From NCBI GenBank assembly GCA_009774535.1, contig VSNY01000024.1:1-33787 (forward strand): a stretch of DNA of 33,787 nucleotides, in the 5' to 3' direction. Positions within the stretch are counted from its first letter, which is position 1. Each line of letters opens with the position of its first letter. The notes beneath the pieces are model-generated. The model had not been told where the DNA came from and did not search any database. It worked only from the letters and a program-made list of their open reading frames with translations. Of the stretch, positions 1 through 8,485 are shown one piece after another. The stretch is from Lachnospiraceae bacterium. GTDB lineage: Bacteria > Bacillota > Clostridia > Lachnospirales > Lachnospiraceae. Made by a program: the position numbers and the translations under genes.

Positions 1-1
1 G

Positions 2-685
2 CTGGCGACAAAAGAGAAAGAGCAGGTAAAAAGCTTAGTTTCCAATATGTCCCATCAGTTAAAGACGCCTCTTAGCAATGTAGTAATGTATCAGGAGATG
101 CTGGAGGGAACGCTGGATAAGGAGCAGCGGCAGATCTTTCTCCAAAAGATGAAGATACAGATTCGCAAGCTGGACTGGATGCTGCAGTCTTTGTTTCGTA
201 TGGTCATGCTGGAACAAGGCGCTATGGCGTTTGAAGCAGGCGCGCTTCCGATCAAAGATACGCTGCTGCTGGCAGTGAATACTGTCTATGAAAAGGCAGA
301 ACAAAAAAAGATCCGTATTTGTATGGAACCGTTTACAGATTTTCCATTGTATCATGACCGCAAATGGACAGCGGAAGTGTTCAGCAATGTATTGGAAAAT
401 GCGGTGAAATATTCTCCGGCTGAAAGCCGGATTGAAATTTGTGTTTGCCCGATGGAACTTTTTACGCAAATCCGGTTTACGGATTATGGCATTGGGATAC
501 GCAGGGAGGAGTTCACGCAAATTTTTCAGCGGTTTTACCGGAGCGAAGAAGTGGCAGAGATCGAAGGCTCCGGCATCGGTCTGTATTTGTCGCGTCTGAT
601 TTTAGAACAGGAAAAAGGATATCTGACAGTAGAATCGGAATATGGAACAGGCAGCGTTTTTTCTGTGTTCCTTCAAAATGGATGA
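2..685 (+). CDS. Sensor histidine kinase, 3' part (5' end outside window)
   Basis: Membrane-type sensor kinase of a two-component system, cut by the window edge; 227 residues of the catalytic half are visible and the sensor part is missing. The frame is open from base 2. The phospho-acceptor His is in the H-box SHQLKTPLSNV (His 18 of the visible part). The ATPase domain follows, with N-box NVLENAVKYSP, G1-box DYGIGI and G2-box GSGIGLYLSRL. It autophosphorylates and passes phosphate to a response regulator, which must lie upstream. The ABC transporter at 1505-4944 lies downstream with a toxin-antitoxin pair between. Kinase plus BceAB-like exporter is a common peptide-antibiotic sensing and resistance arrangement in Firmicutes, so that role is inferred from neighbourhood. 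The ligand cannot be deduced. Confidence 0.9.
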   Translation: MATKEKEQVKSLVSNMSHQLKTPLSNVVMYQEMLEGTLDKEQRQIFLQKMKIQIRKLDWMLQSLFRMVMLEQGAMAFEAGALPIKDTLLLAVNTVYEKAEQKKIRICMEPFTDFPLYHDRKWTAEVFSNVLENAVKYSPAESRIEICVCPMELFTQIRFTDYGIGIRREEFTQIFQRFYRSEEVAEIEGSGIGLYLSRLILEQEKGYLTVESEYGTGSVFSVFLQNG

Positions 686-742
686 TTGGAAACCAGCGTT
701 ATGTGAGCGGCTGTGACTTTTAGAAAGAGGTGCTGTTATTTA

Positions 743-1036
743 ATGGAAGAAACTGGAATCAGGCCAATTGTAATACAGCAGATCCGTCAGTTAGCGGAGA
801 AATATGGAATAGAAAAAGTAATTTTGTTCGGTTCCAGAGCACGTGGGGATTATAGTCGGGTCAGTGATATCGATCTGGCTATTTGCGGCGGAGACCGGGT
901 GCGTTTTGCATTGGATGTGGATGAGGAAACTTTTACTTTACTAAAATATGACGTTGTTGATCTTGACGCAAGTGTGCAGAAGGAATTAAGAGATTCTATT
1001 GCACAGGAAGGAATCGTAATTTATGAAAAAATATGA
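743..1036 (+). CDS. mntA: MNT-type nucleotidyltransferase, antitoxin of a HEPN/MNT pair
   Basis: Small (97 aa) minimal nucleotidyltransferase. The fold signature is clear: GSRARGDYSRVSDIDLAI, with the GS pair at residues 30-31 and metal-binding Asp 42 and Asp 44; a further Asp is near 73-75. In characterised MntA/HepT pairs the MNT protein adds AMP to a Tyr of the HEPN toxin and so silences it; that role is taken from the family. An in-frame ATG at 713 exists, but ATG 743 is preferred because AAAGAGG (724-730) lies 12 bases before it and the resulting N-terminus is typical. The stop overlaps the start of the next gene by 14 bases, which supports translational coupling. No good promoter was seen in the 57 bases after the kinase stop, so it may be read from the kinase transcript. 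Confidence 0.85.
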   Translation: MEETGIRPIVIQQIRQLAEKYGIEKVILFGSRARGDYSRVSDIDLAICGGDRVRFALDVDEETFTLLKYDVVDLDASVQKELRDSIAQEGIVIYEKI

Positions 1037-1412
1037 TAATTTTTGTGCTGCATTTCAGAATCTGCAGGATATTTACAATTATCAGGAACCATATAATAAT
1101 GTGGTTATTACAGGACTGGTTGGATTGTATGAAATTTGTTTTGAACAGGCGTGGAAAATGATGAAGGCTATTTTAGAAGTACATGGTTATGAAGGCGCGG
1201 CAACCGGGTCTCCAAGGTGGATTATTAAAACCGCGTATCAGGCGTCTATGATTACAGATGAAATGTTATGGCTTTCAGCTTTGCAGGCAAGAAACAATGT
1301 GTCCCATTCTTACAATCAAGCTGTGGCGTATGATATTATTAGAAAGACAAGAGAAGATTTTTATGGGATGTTCGGAGAATTGAAGAAAAATATTGAAGAA
1401 AGCTGGCTGTGA
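1023..1412 (+). CDS. hepT: HEPN-domain toxin (nucleotidyltransferase substrate-binding protein family)
   Basis: All-helical protein of 129 aa that pairs with the preceding MNT gene. It carries the HEPN RNase motif RX4HXY as RNNVSHSY (Arg 90, His 95, Tyr 97). In studied systems Arg and His form the RNase active site and the Tyr is the residue AMPylated by MntA. All three are intact, so an active toxin is plausible. Its length and its helical pattern (GLYEICFEQAWKMMKAILE) match the HI0074-like substrate-binding family. It overlaps mntA by 14 bases. HEPN and MNT genes side by side occur in many genomes as a defence or stabilisation module; here the pair sits between a sensor kinase and its probable ABC transporter. 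Exact target RNA unknown. Confidence 0.85.
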   Translation: MKKYDNFCAAFQNLQDIYNYQEPYNNVVITGLVGLYEICFEQAWKMMKAILEVHGYEGAATGSPRWIIKTAYQASMITDEMLWLSALQARNNVSHSYNQAVAYDIIRKTREDFYGMFGELKKNIEESWL

Positions 1413-1504
1413 TTCTTACAAATTTGTCAGAACTTAATATGCATTTTGTTATCGTTTTGAAAGATATTTCTGGTATGCTGTCTGTATCAAGTATAAAGGA
1501 GTGA

Positions 1505-2242
1505 ATGGATTTGGACGTATTACAGGTCAAAAATATCAGTAAACAATATGGGACAAAAGAGCATACCGTGCAGGCATTAAAAAATGTTACGTTTTCTGTT
1601 TCTCAGGGAGAATTTGTCGCGGTGGTTGGTACGTCAGGCTCCGGGAAGAGTACGCTGCTGCATCTGATCGGCGGGCTGGATGTGCCGACAAAAGGAGATA
1701 TTTATATACGCAGCCATCATATGGCAGGGTTAAACCGTAAGGAACTGACTATTTTCCGGCGCAGGAATATTGGGTTTGTATTTCAAAATTACAGCTTAAT
1801 GCCAGTGCTGAATGTCTATGATAATGTGGCGCTGCCAGTGACATTTGATAAAGGCAGGCATGTGGATCACCATTGGATTGCAAAGCTGCTGAAAGAACTG
1901 GGGCTTTGGGATAAACGCAACAGGTATCCGCAGGAACTGTCCGGTGGCCAGCAGCAAAGGGCCGCGCTGGCACGGGCGCTGGCCAATAAGCCTGCAATGA
2001 TTCTGGCGGATGAGCCGACCGGGAACCTGGATTCTAAGACAACGATAGAAGTGACAGGACTGTTAAGAAACAGCAGCAGAAAGTATAACCAAACCATTAT
2101 TATGGTCACGCATAATGAAAGCCTCGCACAAAATTGTGACCGTATTCTGCAGATCGAAGACGGGATGCTGCAGCCGGAAAAGAAAGACAAAGACGATCTG
2201 TCCGGACAGCTGGAAACCGGGAAAGAAGGTGTATGGTTATGA
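1505..2242 (+). CDS. ABC transporter ATP-binding protein (BceA/MacB-type)
   Basis: Cytoplasmic ATPase subunit, 245 aa, that powers the FtsX-type permease encoded next. Walker A is GTSGSGKST (residues 42-50), the Q-loop is in FVFQNYSLMP, the ABC signature is LSGGQQQR (from about 145), Walker B is MILADEPTGNLD (about 165-176) and the H-loop is VTHNE. The motif set and length fit the LolD/MacB/BceA branch. Start: ATG 1505 is only 3 bases after AAAGGAG (1495-1501); a TTG at 1511 lies 9 bases after it and would give the usual short N-terminus before VLQVKNISK, so TTG 1511 may be the true start. The stop overlaps the permease start (ATGA), which indicates an operon. Substrate is unknown; peptide antibiotic export or target protection is inferred from the kinase upstream. 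Confidence 0.92.
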   Translation: MDLDVLQVKNISKQYGTKEHTVQALKNVTFSVSQGEFVAVVGTSGSGKSTLLHLIGGLDVPTKGDIYIRSHHMAGLNRKELTIFRRRNIGFVFQNYSLMPVLNVYDNVALPVTFDKGRHVDHHWIAKLLKELGLWDKRNRYPQELSGGQQQRAALARALANKPAMILADEPTGNLDSKTTIEVTGLLRNSSRKYNQTIIMVTHNESLAQNCDRILQIEDGMLQPEKKDKDDLSGQLETGKEGVWL

Positions 2243-4944
2243 GAGGTTCTATGCGTCTTGTATGTGCATACATCAGATTTTATAAAAAACAGACATTTAC
2301 ACTATTTCTTGGTGTGTTACTGTCTTCGGCCCTGCTGGCTGGGATGGGCGGGCTTTTAGGAAGCGGAAAGCACGCGGCGCTGCAGCAGGCTTACAAAGAA
2401 TACGGCGGCTGGCATTATTGCGTAAATGGTGACAGAAGATTGGCGGCGGAATCAGAAAAATATCAGGATCGAGCCGGATATCGGCTGGAAGGGACTGGAA
2501 GTATTTTGATCCGGGAAGAACTGAAAAATCCGCTGCCCATGCGTCTGGTTTCTGCGGATGACGCATATCTGCGGATGATGGGGTATGAAATTCTGGAAGG
2601 GCATTACCCTCAGAATCCGCAGGAAGCGGCAATGGATCATCAGATGCTTCACAGCCTTGGCATAAATCCCGAAATAGGAACGAAGGTGATGCTGGGGCAG
2701 GATACTTATACCTTATGCGGCGTTCTGTCAGATCCTCCGGAAAAATTCAGCCAGGTAATGTGGGATGATCCTGTCGTATTTACAGGCGGTTTATCAAATA
2801 ATGGAAACGTTAACGGCTTTGTATTTTTAAAATTTGATGAAAACCGAAGTATTTACCATCAGATGGACAGATTTTGCAGGCGCTTTGGCATCGAACGGTC
2901 GGGGATCAGAAGAAATAATGGCGTGGTAGACTTTTTGGATCTGCAGCCGCCTGGCTGGATATTGGATATTATCCGTACCGGAATCACGGAGCCGCAGGCT
3001 GGCCTGCCGTATATTTGGGCGATGCTGAATGTGGAAGGAAAACTGACGCAGACTGCTATGCTTGCTGTATTTGCTGTTTTCGGAGCGTTTATTGTCTACA
3101 GTCTGTTCCGGATCTCCGTAGTCCGCAGAATGTCGCAATACAGTATGATGCAGGCGATCGGGCTGACAGACGGCGGCGTCTGCGCAGTTCTTTTGCTGGA
3201 ACTGGGTATGATTTGTCTGGCAGGATATCCGGTTGGATGTCTGGCGGGCAATTTCTTTGCTTATCACATCTATCAAAACGCTGGCCGTATCTTTGTTGCA
3301 CAAAAGCAGTCATTCCATACAGGAAGCTCTGATCAGCTCCGTCAGAGTATGGCCGGCAGTCTGCCGGATGCAGGGGATTATCAAATCGGCTGGCGGATCA
3401 TGCTGTACGGCGCAGTGTTTATGGCTGTGGTCGTCGTATGGATCAGTGTGCGTTTGCTGCGCCGGATGCAGCGGCTTTCCATTCGCCAGATGATGGCGCA
3501 AAATACGAAAAAGCATGTTAACCGCAGAATTTACAGCACCTGCCGCAGTGATATGGCAGGAGTTCTGGCGAAGAAATTTATGTATGACCGCAAAGGAACG
3601 TTTATGGGAATTCTGCTATCGTTATCCGTAGGCAGCGTGATTTTCCTTGGGGCGTTTTACGTGACGGAAAATACAAAAATCCACAATGCGCTTACCTTTA
3701 AGGCGGACGACGGGCTGGGGTCGGATATTCAGGTGCTAAAATGCTCAGAGGAACTCACAGATCTCATACCGCAGGAATCCGTGGCGCAGATGACAAAAAT
3801 CCCAGGTATCCAAAGCATTCATCCGGTGCGCTATCTGCTTGGGGAGATCCCGTTAGAAAACGGCAGACTGGTATGGACAGAATATTTTGCAGAAATAGCA
3901 AATAACCCCGCCAATCCGCCGGACCCGGAATTGCTCGAAAAGTATCATGGGATTGCAGTGCAGACCGGAGATCATGATTATACATTAAAAGTCAATATTT
4001 ACGGATATGACGATGAAATGTTACAGGAAATGGGGGATTATCTTCTGGAAGGCAGCGTTGACCCTGATCAGATGCGCCGGGAAAACAGTGTGATTTTTAA
4101 AACAATTATGGACGGGCAGGGAACATACGAAGGTATTGATCTTCATGCCGGAGAAACGATCCGGCTGAAAACGCCTGATTTATTAAAAGAAGATTTATCA
4201 AAAAAAGCTTTATTAAAGGAAGCGCTGCGTTTTCAAGGGGACAGCAGCTGGTATCAGAATCTGGACTTAAAAGTGGCAGCAGTTGCCAGCAGGCCATTGG
4301 CCAAGGTGGATACGTTTATTGGTGATCCTGGCGATAGTGTTGTGGATCTGATTATGACCAATGAACAGATGGAAAAAAATTTTGGCGTTACGGATTACCG
4401 GACGCTTAGTATTTCCCTGCAGCAGTCTTCAGACGCAGACCAGGTATCCGCCGCACTTGGAAAACTGACAGCTTCTTTAGGAAGTTGTGCGGTAAAGGAT
4501 TACACCGGACAAATTCGTATGCAGAACCAGTATTTGTCCCAAAAGATGTTTTTTTATTATGGCATTGCGGCTGTGCTGCTTGGTATTAGTCTGCTGCACA
4601 TTATGAACAGTATGCAGTATCTGGTATGTGCAAGAAAGCGGGAATTCGGGATCCTGCGGGCTATGGGGATTACAGACGCCGGATTTCGCCGGATGCTGGC
4701 AAAGGAAGGTCTGCGGTATGGGATTTCTTCCAGCCTGGTAGTGTTTGGATTTTATTTGATCGTGCAGAAAATACTATATTATTTTATGGTACGTGTGTAC
4801 CGGTATCTGCATCCCAAATGGTGTATTTCCTGGCAGGCGCTGGCAGGCGTGGCAGTGGTGGATGTATTGCTCTGCGCAGGAGTGACACTGGCTGCGGGAC
4901 AGCAGATTTTGCGGGAGCAGATCTTAGAAGAAATCAGGGAGTGA
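2239..4944 (+). CDS. ABC transporter permease with duplicated FtsX domains
   Basis: Large membrane protein (901 aa from ATG 2239; ATG 2233 is an alternative but is only 3 bases from AAGG at 2226-2229). One membrane segment lies near residues 15-35, followed by a soluble extracellular part. A first FtsX-like block has membrane segments around 275-300, 315-345 and 390-410. A second N-terminal segment lies near 455-478, then a long extracellular part (about 480-750), then a C-terminal FtsX block. Both blocks carry the characteristic cytoplasmic turn: ISVVRRMSQYSMMQAIGLT and ARKREFGILRAMGIT. This is the LolC/MacB-like architecture of two FtsX domains rather than a short BceB. The gene overlaps the ATPase by 4 bases and ends just before a strong terminator. 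The large external domains probably bind the substrate; its identity is unknown. Confidence 0.88.
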   Translation: MRGSMRLVCAYIRFYKKQTFTLFLGVLLSSALLAGMGGLLGSGKHAALQQAYKEYGGWHYCVNGDRRLAAESEKYQDRAGYRLEGTGSILIREELKNPLPMRLVSADDAYLRMMGYEILEGHYPQNPQEAAMDHQMLHSLGINPEIGTKVMLGQDTYTLCGVLSDPPEKFSQVMWDDPVVFTGGLSNNGNVNGFVFLKFDENRSIYHQMDRFCRRFGIERSGIRRNNGVVDFLDLQPPGWILDIIRTGITEPQAGLPYIWAMLNVEGKLTQTAMLAVFAVFGAFIVYSLFRISVVRRMSQYSMMQAIGLTDGGVCAVLLLELGMICLAGYPVGCLAGNFFAYHIYQNAGRIFVAQKQSFHTGSSDQLRQSMAGSLPDAGDYQIGWRIMLYGAVFMAVVVVWISVRLLRRMQRLSIRQMMAQNTKKHVNRRIYSTCRSDMAGVLAKKFMYDRKGTFMGILLSLSVGSVIFLGAFYVTENTKIHNALTFKADDGLGSDIQVLKCSEELTDLIPQESVAQMTKIPGIQSIHPVRYLLGEIPLENGRLVWTEYFAEIANNPANPPDPELLEKYHGIAVQTGDHDYTLKVNIYGYDDEMLQEMGDYLLEGSVDPDQMRRENSVIFKTIMDGQGTYEGIDLHAGETIRLKTPDLLKEDLSKKALLKEALRFQGDSSWYQNLDLKVAAVASRPLAKVDTFIGDPGDSVVDLIMTNEQMEKNFGVTDYRTLSISLQQSSDADQVSAALGKLTASLGSCAVKDYTGQIRMQNQYLSQKMFFYYGIAAVLLGISLLHIMNSMQYLVCARKREFGILRAMGITDAGFRRMLAKEGLRYGISSSLVVFGFYLIVQKILYYFMVRVYRYLHPKWCISWQALAGVAVVDVLLCAGVTLAAGQQILREQILEEIRE

Positions 4945-4952
4945 GAGATGGA

Positions 4953-4982
4953 CAGAACCAGGTTAGCCTGGTTCTGTTTTTT
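4953..4982 (+). terminator. Rho-independent terminator after the ABC permease
   Basis: A perfect 10-bp stem, CAGAACCAGG (4953-4962) with CCTGGTTCTG (4967-4976), a TTAG loop and then six T (4977-4982). It begins 9 bases after the permease stop and cleanly separates the transporter unit from the helicase gene. Confidence 0.93.
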
Positions 4983-5062
4983 ATGATCCTGGATGCAGCT
5001 GTGCTTTTTATGAAGATCACCGGCTAAAGAACATCTGAATCCAAACAGTTACGATTTTTATA

Positions 5063-5091
5063 TTGAATGCTTACAACAGAAGCGTTATAAT
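5063..5091 (+). promoter_or_regulatory. Sigma-A-type promoter for the helicase gene
   Basis: -35 TTGAAT (5063-5068), a 17-base spacer and a consensus -10 TATAAT (5086-5091). It lies 42 bases upstream of the ATG at 5134 and downstream of the terminator at 4953-4982, so position and spacing both support it. A strong AGGAGA ribosome site (5125-5130) follows. Confidence 0.85.
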
Positions 5092-5133
5092 ATTGACAAA
5101 TGATTTCTGCTACAGAATAAAGATAGGAGAAAT

Positions 5134-8100
5134 ATGAAAACTGAAAAAACAAAGCAGCCTTATCCGCTCCCCGGGCTGACCAGGGAGGAGGAAGAACAGC
5201 AGCTGGCCGTCATTCTTAAGGTAGCGCAGGAAAATCTTACAAGGACGGAAACGTATATCCGCCAGCTGACCGACGAGCTGGATGATTTGATGGAGGTCTA
5301 TGGGACAAAAGATAAGGAAGCGCTGGCGCTGTTTCATAACGCGCATTCCCAGATCCGGGAAAACAGGCGCGACCTGCTGCGCTGTCAGAAAGCGAGGAAA
5401 AAGCCGTATTTTGGGCGGATTGATTTTAAAGATCCCAAGCAGCCTGTAGAAGAGTCTTATTATGTAGGCCGCGTCGGTATTTCTGATAGTGACGCCAGGC
5501 CGCTGGTGATTGACTGGCGTGCGCCGGTAGCGTCGGTTTATTACGAAAACGCGATTGGGCCATGTACCTATCAGGTAAAAAACGAAGGAAGGTTTGAAAT
5601 TGACCTGAAACGCAAACGGACGTATGAGATCGAACAGGACAGACTGAAAGATTTTTATGATTCGGATGTAGTAGCAAATGACGAACTGCTGACACAGTAT
5701 CTGGCAAAGAGCAAAAAAGCGGTGCTGGGAGAAATTATTGCCACGATCCAAAAAGAGCAGAATGCAATGATCCGCCACTCCCCAAAGACCAACCTGATTG
5801 TGCAGGGAGTTGCCGGTTCCGGGAAGACGACGGTGGCGATGCACCGTATTTCCTATATTCTTTATAATTATGACGACCAGTTTCGGCCGGAAGATTTTTA
5901 CATTATTGGGAGCAACCGGATCTTACTGGATTATATTACAAGCGTATTGCCGGATCTGGATGTGTACGGCATTCTGCAGATGACAATGGAGCAGCTGTTT
6001 ACAAGGCTTCTGTATGAAGACTGGGACCCGCTTCTGCATAAGATCCGCCCGGTGGATCAAACGCCTGGCGTCTGCATCAAAGGAAACGCTGCATGGTTTG
6101 CGGATCTGGAACAGTTTTGCGAAGCGTTTGAACAGGCGGAGATTCCGCGTACGGATATCCGCCTTCCTGAAAATGGGAAACTGCTGCTGTCCGGCTCTGA
6201 GATCAGCGGCTATCTGAAAACGATGCGTTTCGTTTCTATGCAGGCCAGGATCAATATGCTCAATGAAATCCTGCTGTCCAGGCTGGAAACAGAGCTGTCC
6301 GGGAAAAATGTCTCTTATCCTGCAGCTGAGAAAAAGGAACTGCACCGTAAGTACCGTTGGCATTTCGGCAAAGATGTTTTTAAAGGATCGATATTTGAAC
6401 TATATACACAATTCCTGCGGGATCAGCAGCAGAAGGGCAAATCAGTACCGTTTACGGAACACGCCTTTGATGTATATGATCTGGCCGCGCTTGCATATCT
6501 TTACAAACGCATTAAAGAGACAGACGGTATCCGTGAGGCGTCGCATGTGATTATTGATGAAGCACAGGATTATGGTATGATGGCTTATCATGCCCTGGCC
6601 TATTGTCTGCGCGGCTGTACGTATACCATTATGGGCGATGTATCTCAGAATATCCATTTTGGCTATGGGCTGAACGACTGGCGCGAACTGCAGCAGCTGA
6701 TCCTTACCGGAACGTATGACCATTTTGGCTTGTTGAAAAAAAGTTATCGCAACACCGTAGAGATTTCAGAATTTGCAACCGAAATCCTGCGCCACGGGAA
6801 TTTTCCGATCTATCCGGTCGAACCGATCAGCCGCCATGGTTCGGCGGTAAATGTGACCGCCTGCGCCAGCAAAAAAGCTATAGTACAGGAAATGGCAGCC
6901 ATAATTCAAAAGTGGCAAAACGAAGGACGCGGGACAATCGCGGTGATCTGCCGGGATGAAGCCGAAGCCGAAACCGTCGGCCAAAGTCTTAGCGCATACC
7001 TTCCGGTTGCCGACAGCTGTCTTGAGACGGCGGAATTTGGCAGCGGCGTAATGACGCTTCCGGTCGAATATACCAAAGGGCTGGAATTTGACGCCGTAGT
7101 CTTGTACAATCCTTCTGCAGTACATTATCCTGCACAGGACGCTTGTGTAAAGCTGCTGTACGTAGCCGCGACCCGCGCCCTTCACGAACTGGCGGTGATC
7201 CATGAGGGAGATCTGACGGATCTGATCGCAAAGCCGGTATCCGCGCAAAAACGAATGCAGTCTTTGGAAAACGAACTGCGCAGGGAACCAGAACGTTACA
7301 CAAAAAAAGAAACAACCGCCAGGGAACAACAGCTGCTCAAAGCCCGTCAGGGCGAGAAAGAACGCGCCGCACGCAGTTACTTTGGCCCAAAGCCTATCTG
7401 CGTGCAGCAGCCAGCCGCAAAAAGCCGGACACCTGGAGCAGGAAATGATTCGTCAGCGGCAAACGGATCATCCGTCAGGACAGGCCGCCAGACAGAAGCC
7501 GGCGGTTATTCTGCCGCGCGGAACAATCGGCCAGCCAAAGCGGGCAGTTCATCATCAGCCGGAAAGGATACCCGCACACAAACGGATTTCCAGAAACTGG
7601 CCAGACTGCGGCCATCCGGAGAAAAGAAGCCGCAAGTCGCGCCGTTAAACACTTCGCCATACCGTTTTGGCGCATGTCCGGATAGCAGCCTGCTGCGTCC
7701 GAAAGGACATGCCCGGATTGACAATTCCGTACGTATCGTAAAAAAGGCAAAAACTTACATCGAGCTGATCAGCGGCTACGGCGTTTTGCGTATCACTCCG
7801 ATACAGAATACGGTCATACGGATACAGTTCCAAAAAAACGGCAGCGGCGGCTTTATGCCTTGTTACTGGGACCGTACCCCGCAGACGTCTGGATTTTGGA
7901 AAGTAAAAGAAGGAAAACAGCTGGCAGAAATTACAACCGGCAGTCTTAGCATCCGCGTAGAACGCAAAACAGGCGCAGTGCAGTTTTTCGATCCGCAGGG
8001 AAAACAGCTTCTTACAGAAAAAGCCGACCTGCCAAGACAGACAGAGACTGGCGGCTTGCCGCAGCATTGGGTTTATTTTGACTGGGCAAAAAGCGAACCG

Positions 8101-8376
8101 CTGTTTGTCAAAGGAATTTTGGCGGATGATCTGGAACGTATCAATCAAAAGGCAAGATATATCAGCTTTGGCGGTAAAAAAATGCGGCTGCCGCTGCTCG
8201 TCTCAGGATACGGATACGGAATCGCACCAGCTGCAGAACAGACGGCTATGTGCTGTACGATTCCGATGTATGGGACGTATCTGTATACCGAAGGCAGTAC
8301 GCAGATCGATTATTATTTCCTTTATGGAGGAAGTCTTAAGGGTGTATTGGAGTTATACCGGGATTTTATCTTGTAA
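5134..8376 (+). CDS. HelD-like UvrD/Rep helicase fused to a GH31-type N-terminal beta-sandwich domain
   Basis: 1080 aa. The first part (about 1-715) is a HelD-family superfamily 1 ATPase, known in Gram-positives to bind and recycle stalled RNA polymerase. It has an acidic coiled-coil N-terminus (about 5-90), Walker A GVAGSGKTT (near 225-233), motif II IIDEAQD (near 473), motif III GDVSQN, motif IV SYRN, motif V TKGLEFD (near 645) and motif VI YVAATRA (near 677). A low-complexity hydrophilic linker (about 735-840) follows, rich in Ser, Ala, Gly, Arg and Thr. The last 215 residues (about 865-1080) resemble the galactose-mutarotase-like N-terminal domain of GH31 glycosidases: YGVLRITP, an SGYGYGI turn, then QIDYYFLYG and a GVLELYRDF tail. 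In GH31 enzymes the catalytic barrel would come next; here the protein stops. Typical HelD proteins are roughly 700-780 aa. The role of the tail is unknown. Confidence 0.85.
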   Translation: MKTEKTKQPYPLPGLTREEEEQQLAVILKVAQENLTRTETYIRQLTDELDDLMEVYGTKDKEALALFHNAHSQIRENRRDLLRCQKARKKPYFGRIDFKDPKQPVEESYYVGRVGISDSDARPLVIDWRAPVASVYYENAIGPCTYQVKNEGRFEIDLKRKRTYEIEQDRLKDFYDSDVVANDELLTQYLAKSKKAVLGEIIATIQKEQNAMIRHSPKTNLIVQGVAGSGKTTVAMHRISYILYNYDDQFRPEDFYIIGSNRILLDYITSVLPDLDVYGILQMTMEQLFTRLLYEDWDPLLHKIRPVDQTPGVCIKGNAAWFADLEQFCEAFEQAEIPRTDIRLPENGKLLLSGSEISGYLKTMRFVSMQARINMLNEILLSRLETELSGKNVSYPAAEKKELHRKYRWHFGKDVFKGSIFELYTQFLRDQQQKGKSVPFTEHAFDVYDLAALAYLYKRIKETDGIREASHVIIDEAQDYGMMAYHALAYCLRGCTYTIMGDVSQNIHFGYGLNDWRELQQLILTGTYDHFGLLKKSYRNTVEISEFATEILRHGNFPIYPVEPISRHGSAVNVTACASKKAIVQEMAAIIQKWQNEGRGTIAVICRDEAEAETVGQSLSAYLPVADSCLETAEFGSGVMTLPVEYTKGLEFDAVVLYNPSAVHYPAQDACVKLLYVAATRALHELAVIHEGDLTDLIAKPVSAQKRMQSLENELRREPERYTKKETTAREQQLLKARQGEKERAARSYFGPKPICVQQPAAKSRTPGAGNDSSAANGSSVRTGRQTEAGGYSAARNNRPAKAGSSSSAGKDTRTQTDFQKLARLRPSGEKKPQVAPLNTSPYRFGACPDSSLLRPKGHARIDNSVRIVKKAKTYIELISGYGVLRITPIQNTVIRIQFQKNGSGGFMPCYWDRTPQTSGFWKVKEGKQLAEITTGSLSIRVERKTGAVQFFDPQGKQLLTEKADLPRQTETGGLPQHWVYFDWAKSEPLFVKGILADDLERINQKARYISFGGKKMRLPLLVSGYGYGIAPAAEQTAMCCTIPMYGTYLYTEGSTQIDYYFLYGGSLKGVLELYRDFIL

Positions 8377-8409
8377 AACGGAATTTAGCTGGAAGTTTTC
8401 TGTTACAGG

Positions 8410-8438
8410 TTGACAATCCCGAGGAAAAAGGTTAACAT
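8410..8438 (+). promoter_or_regulatory. Promoter at the head of the chemosensory unit
   Basis: A consensus -35 TTGACA (8410-8415), a 17-base spacer and -10 TAACAT (8433-8438). Transcription would begin near 8445. It lies 33 bases after the helicase stop, and all genes from 8486 to 20835 run in the same direction with short gaps. A TTG at 8438 that would extend the first gene falls inside the -10, so that start can be excluded if this promoter is used. Confidence 0.75.
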
Positions 8439-8485
8439 TGTTAAATAGGGATGATATGATTATTAGGAGAAATTGCGAGGCAGAT

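Noticed and set aside
1457..1490. Promoter before the ABC ATPase gene (TTGAAA with TATGCT or TATCAA)
   Set aside because: Spacings of 11 or 22 bases are outside the workable range; expression may come from upstream or from a non-consensus promoter.
4626..5027. Separate small protein at the end of the ABC permease
   Set aside because: Shadow frame of the permease that also runs through a strong terminator; no ribosome site or recognisable domain.
8377..8413. Continuation of the GH31-like domain in another frame after 8376 (frameshifted glycosidase)
   Set aside because: The adjoining reading frame ends at 8413 and shows no GH31 barrel motifs, so there is no sign of a broken catalytic domain downstream.
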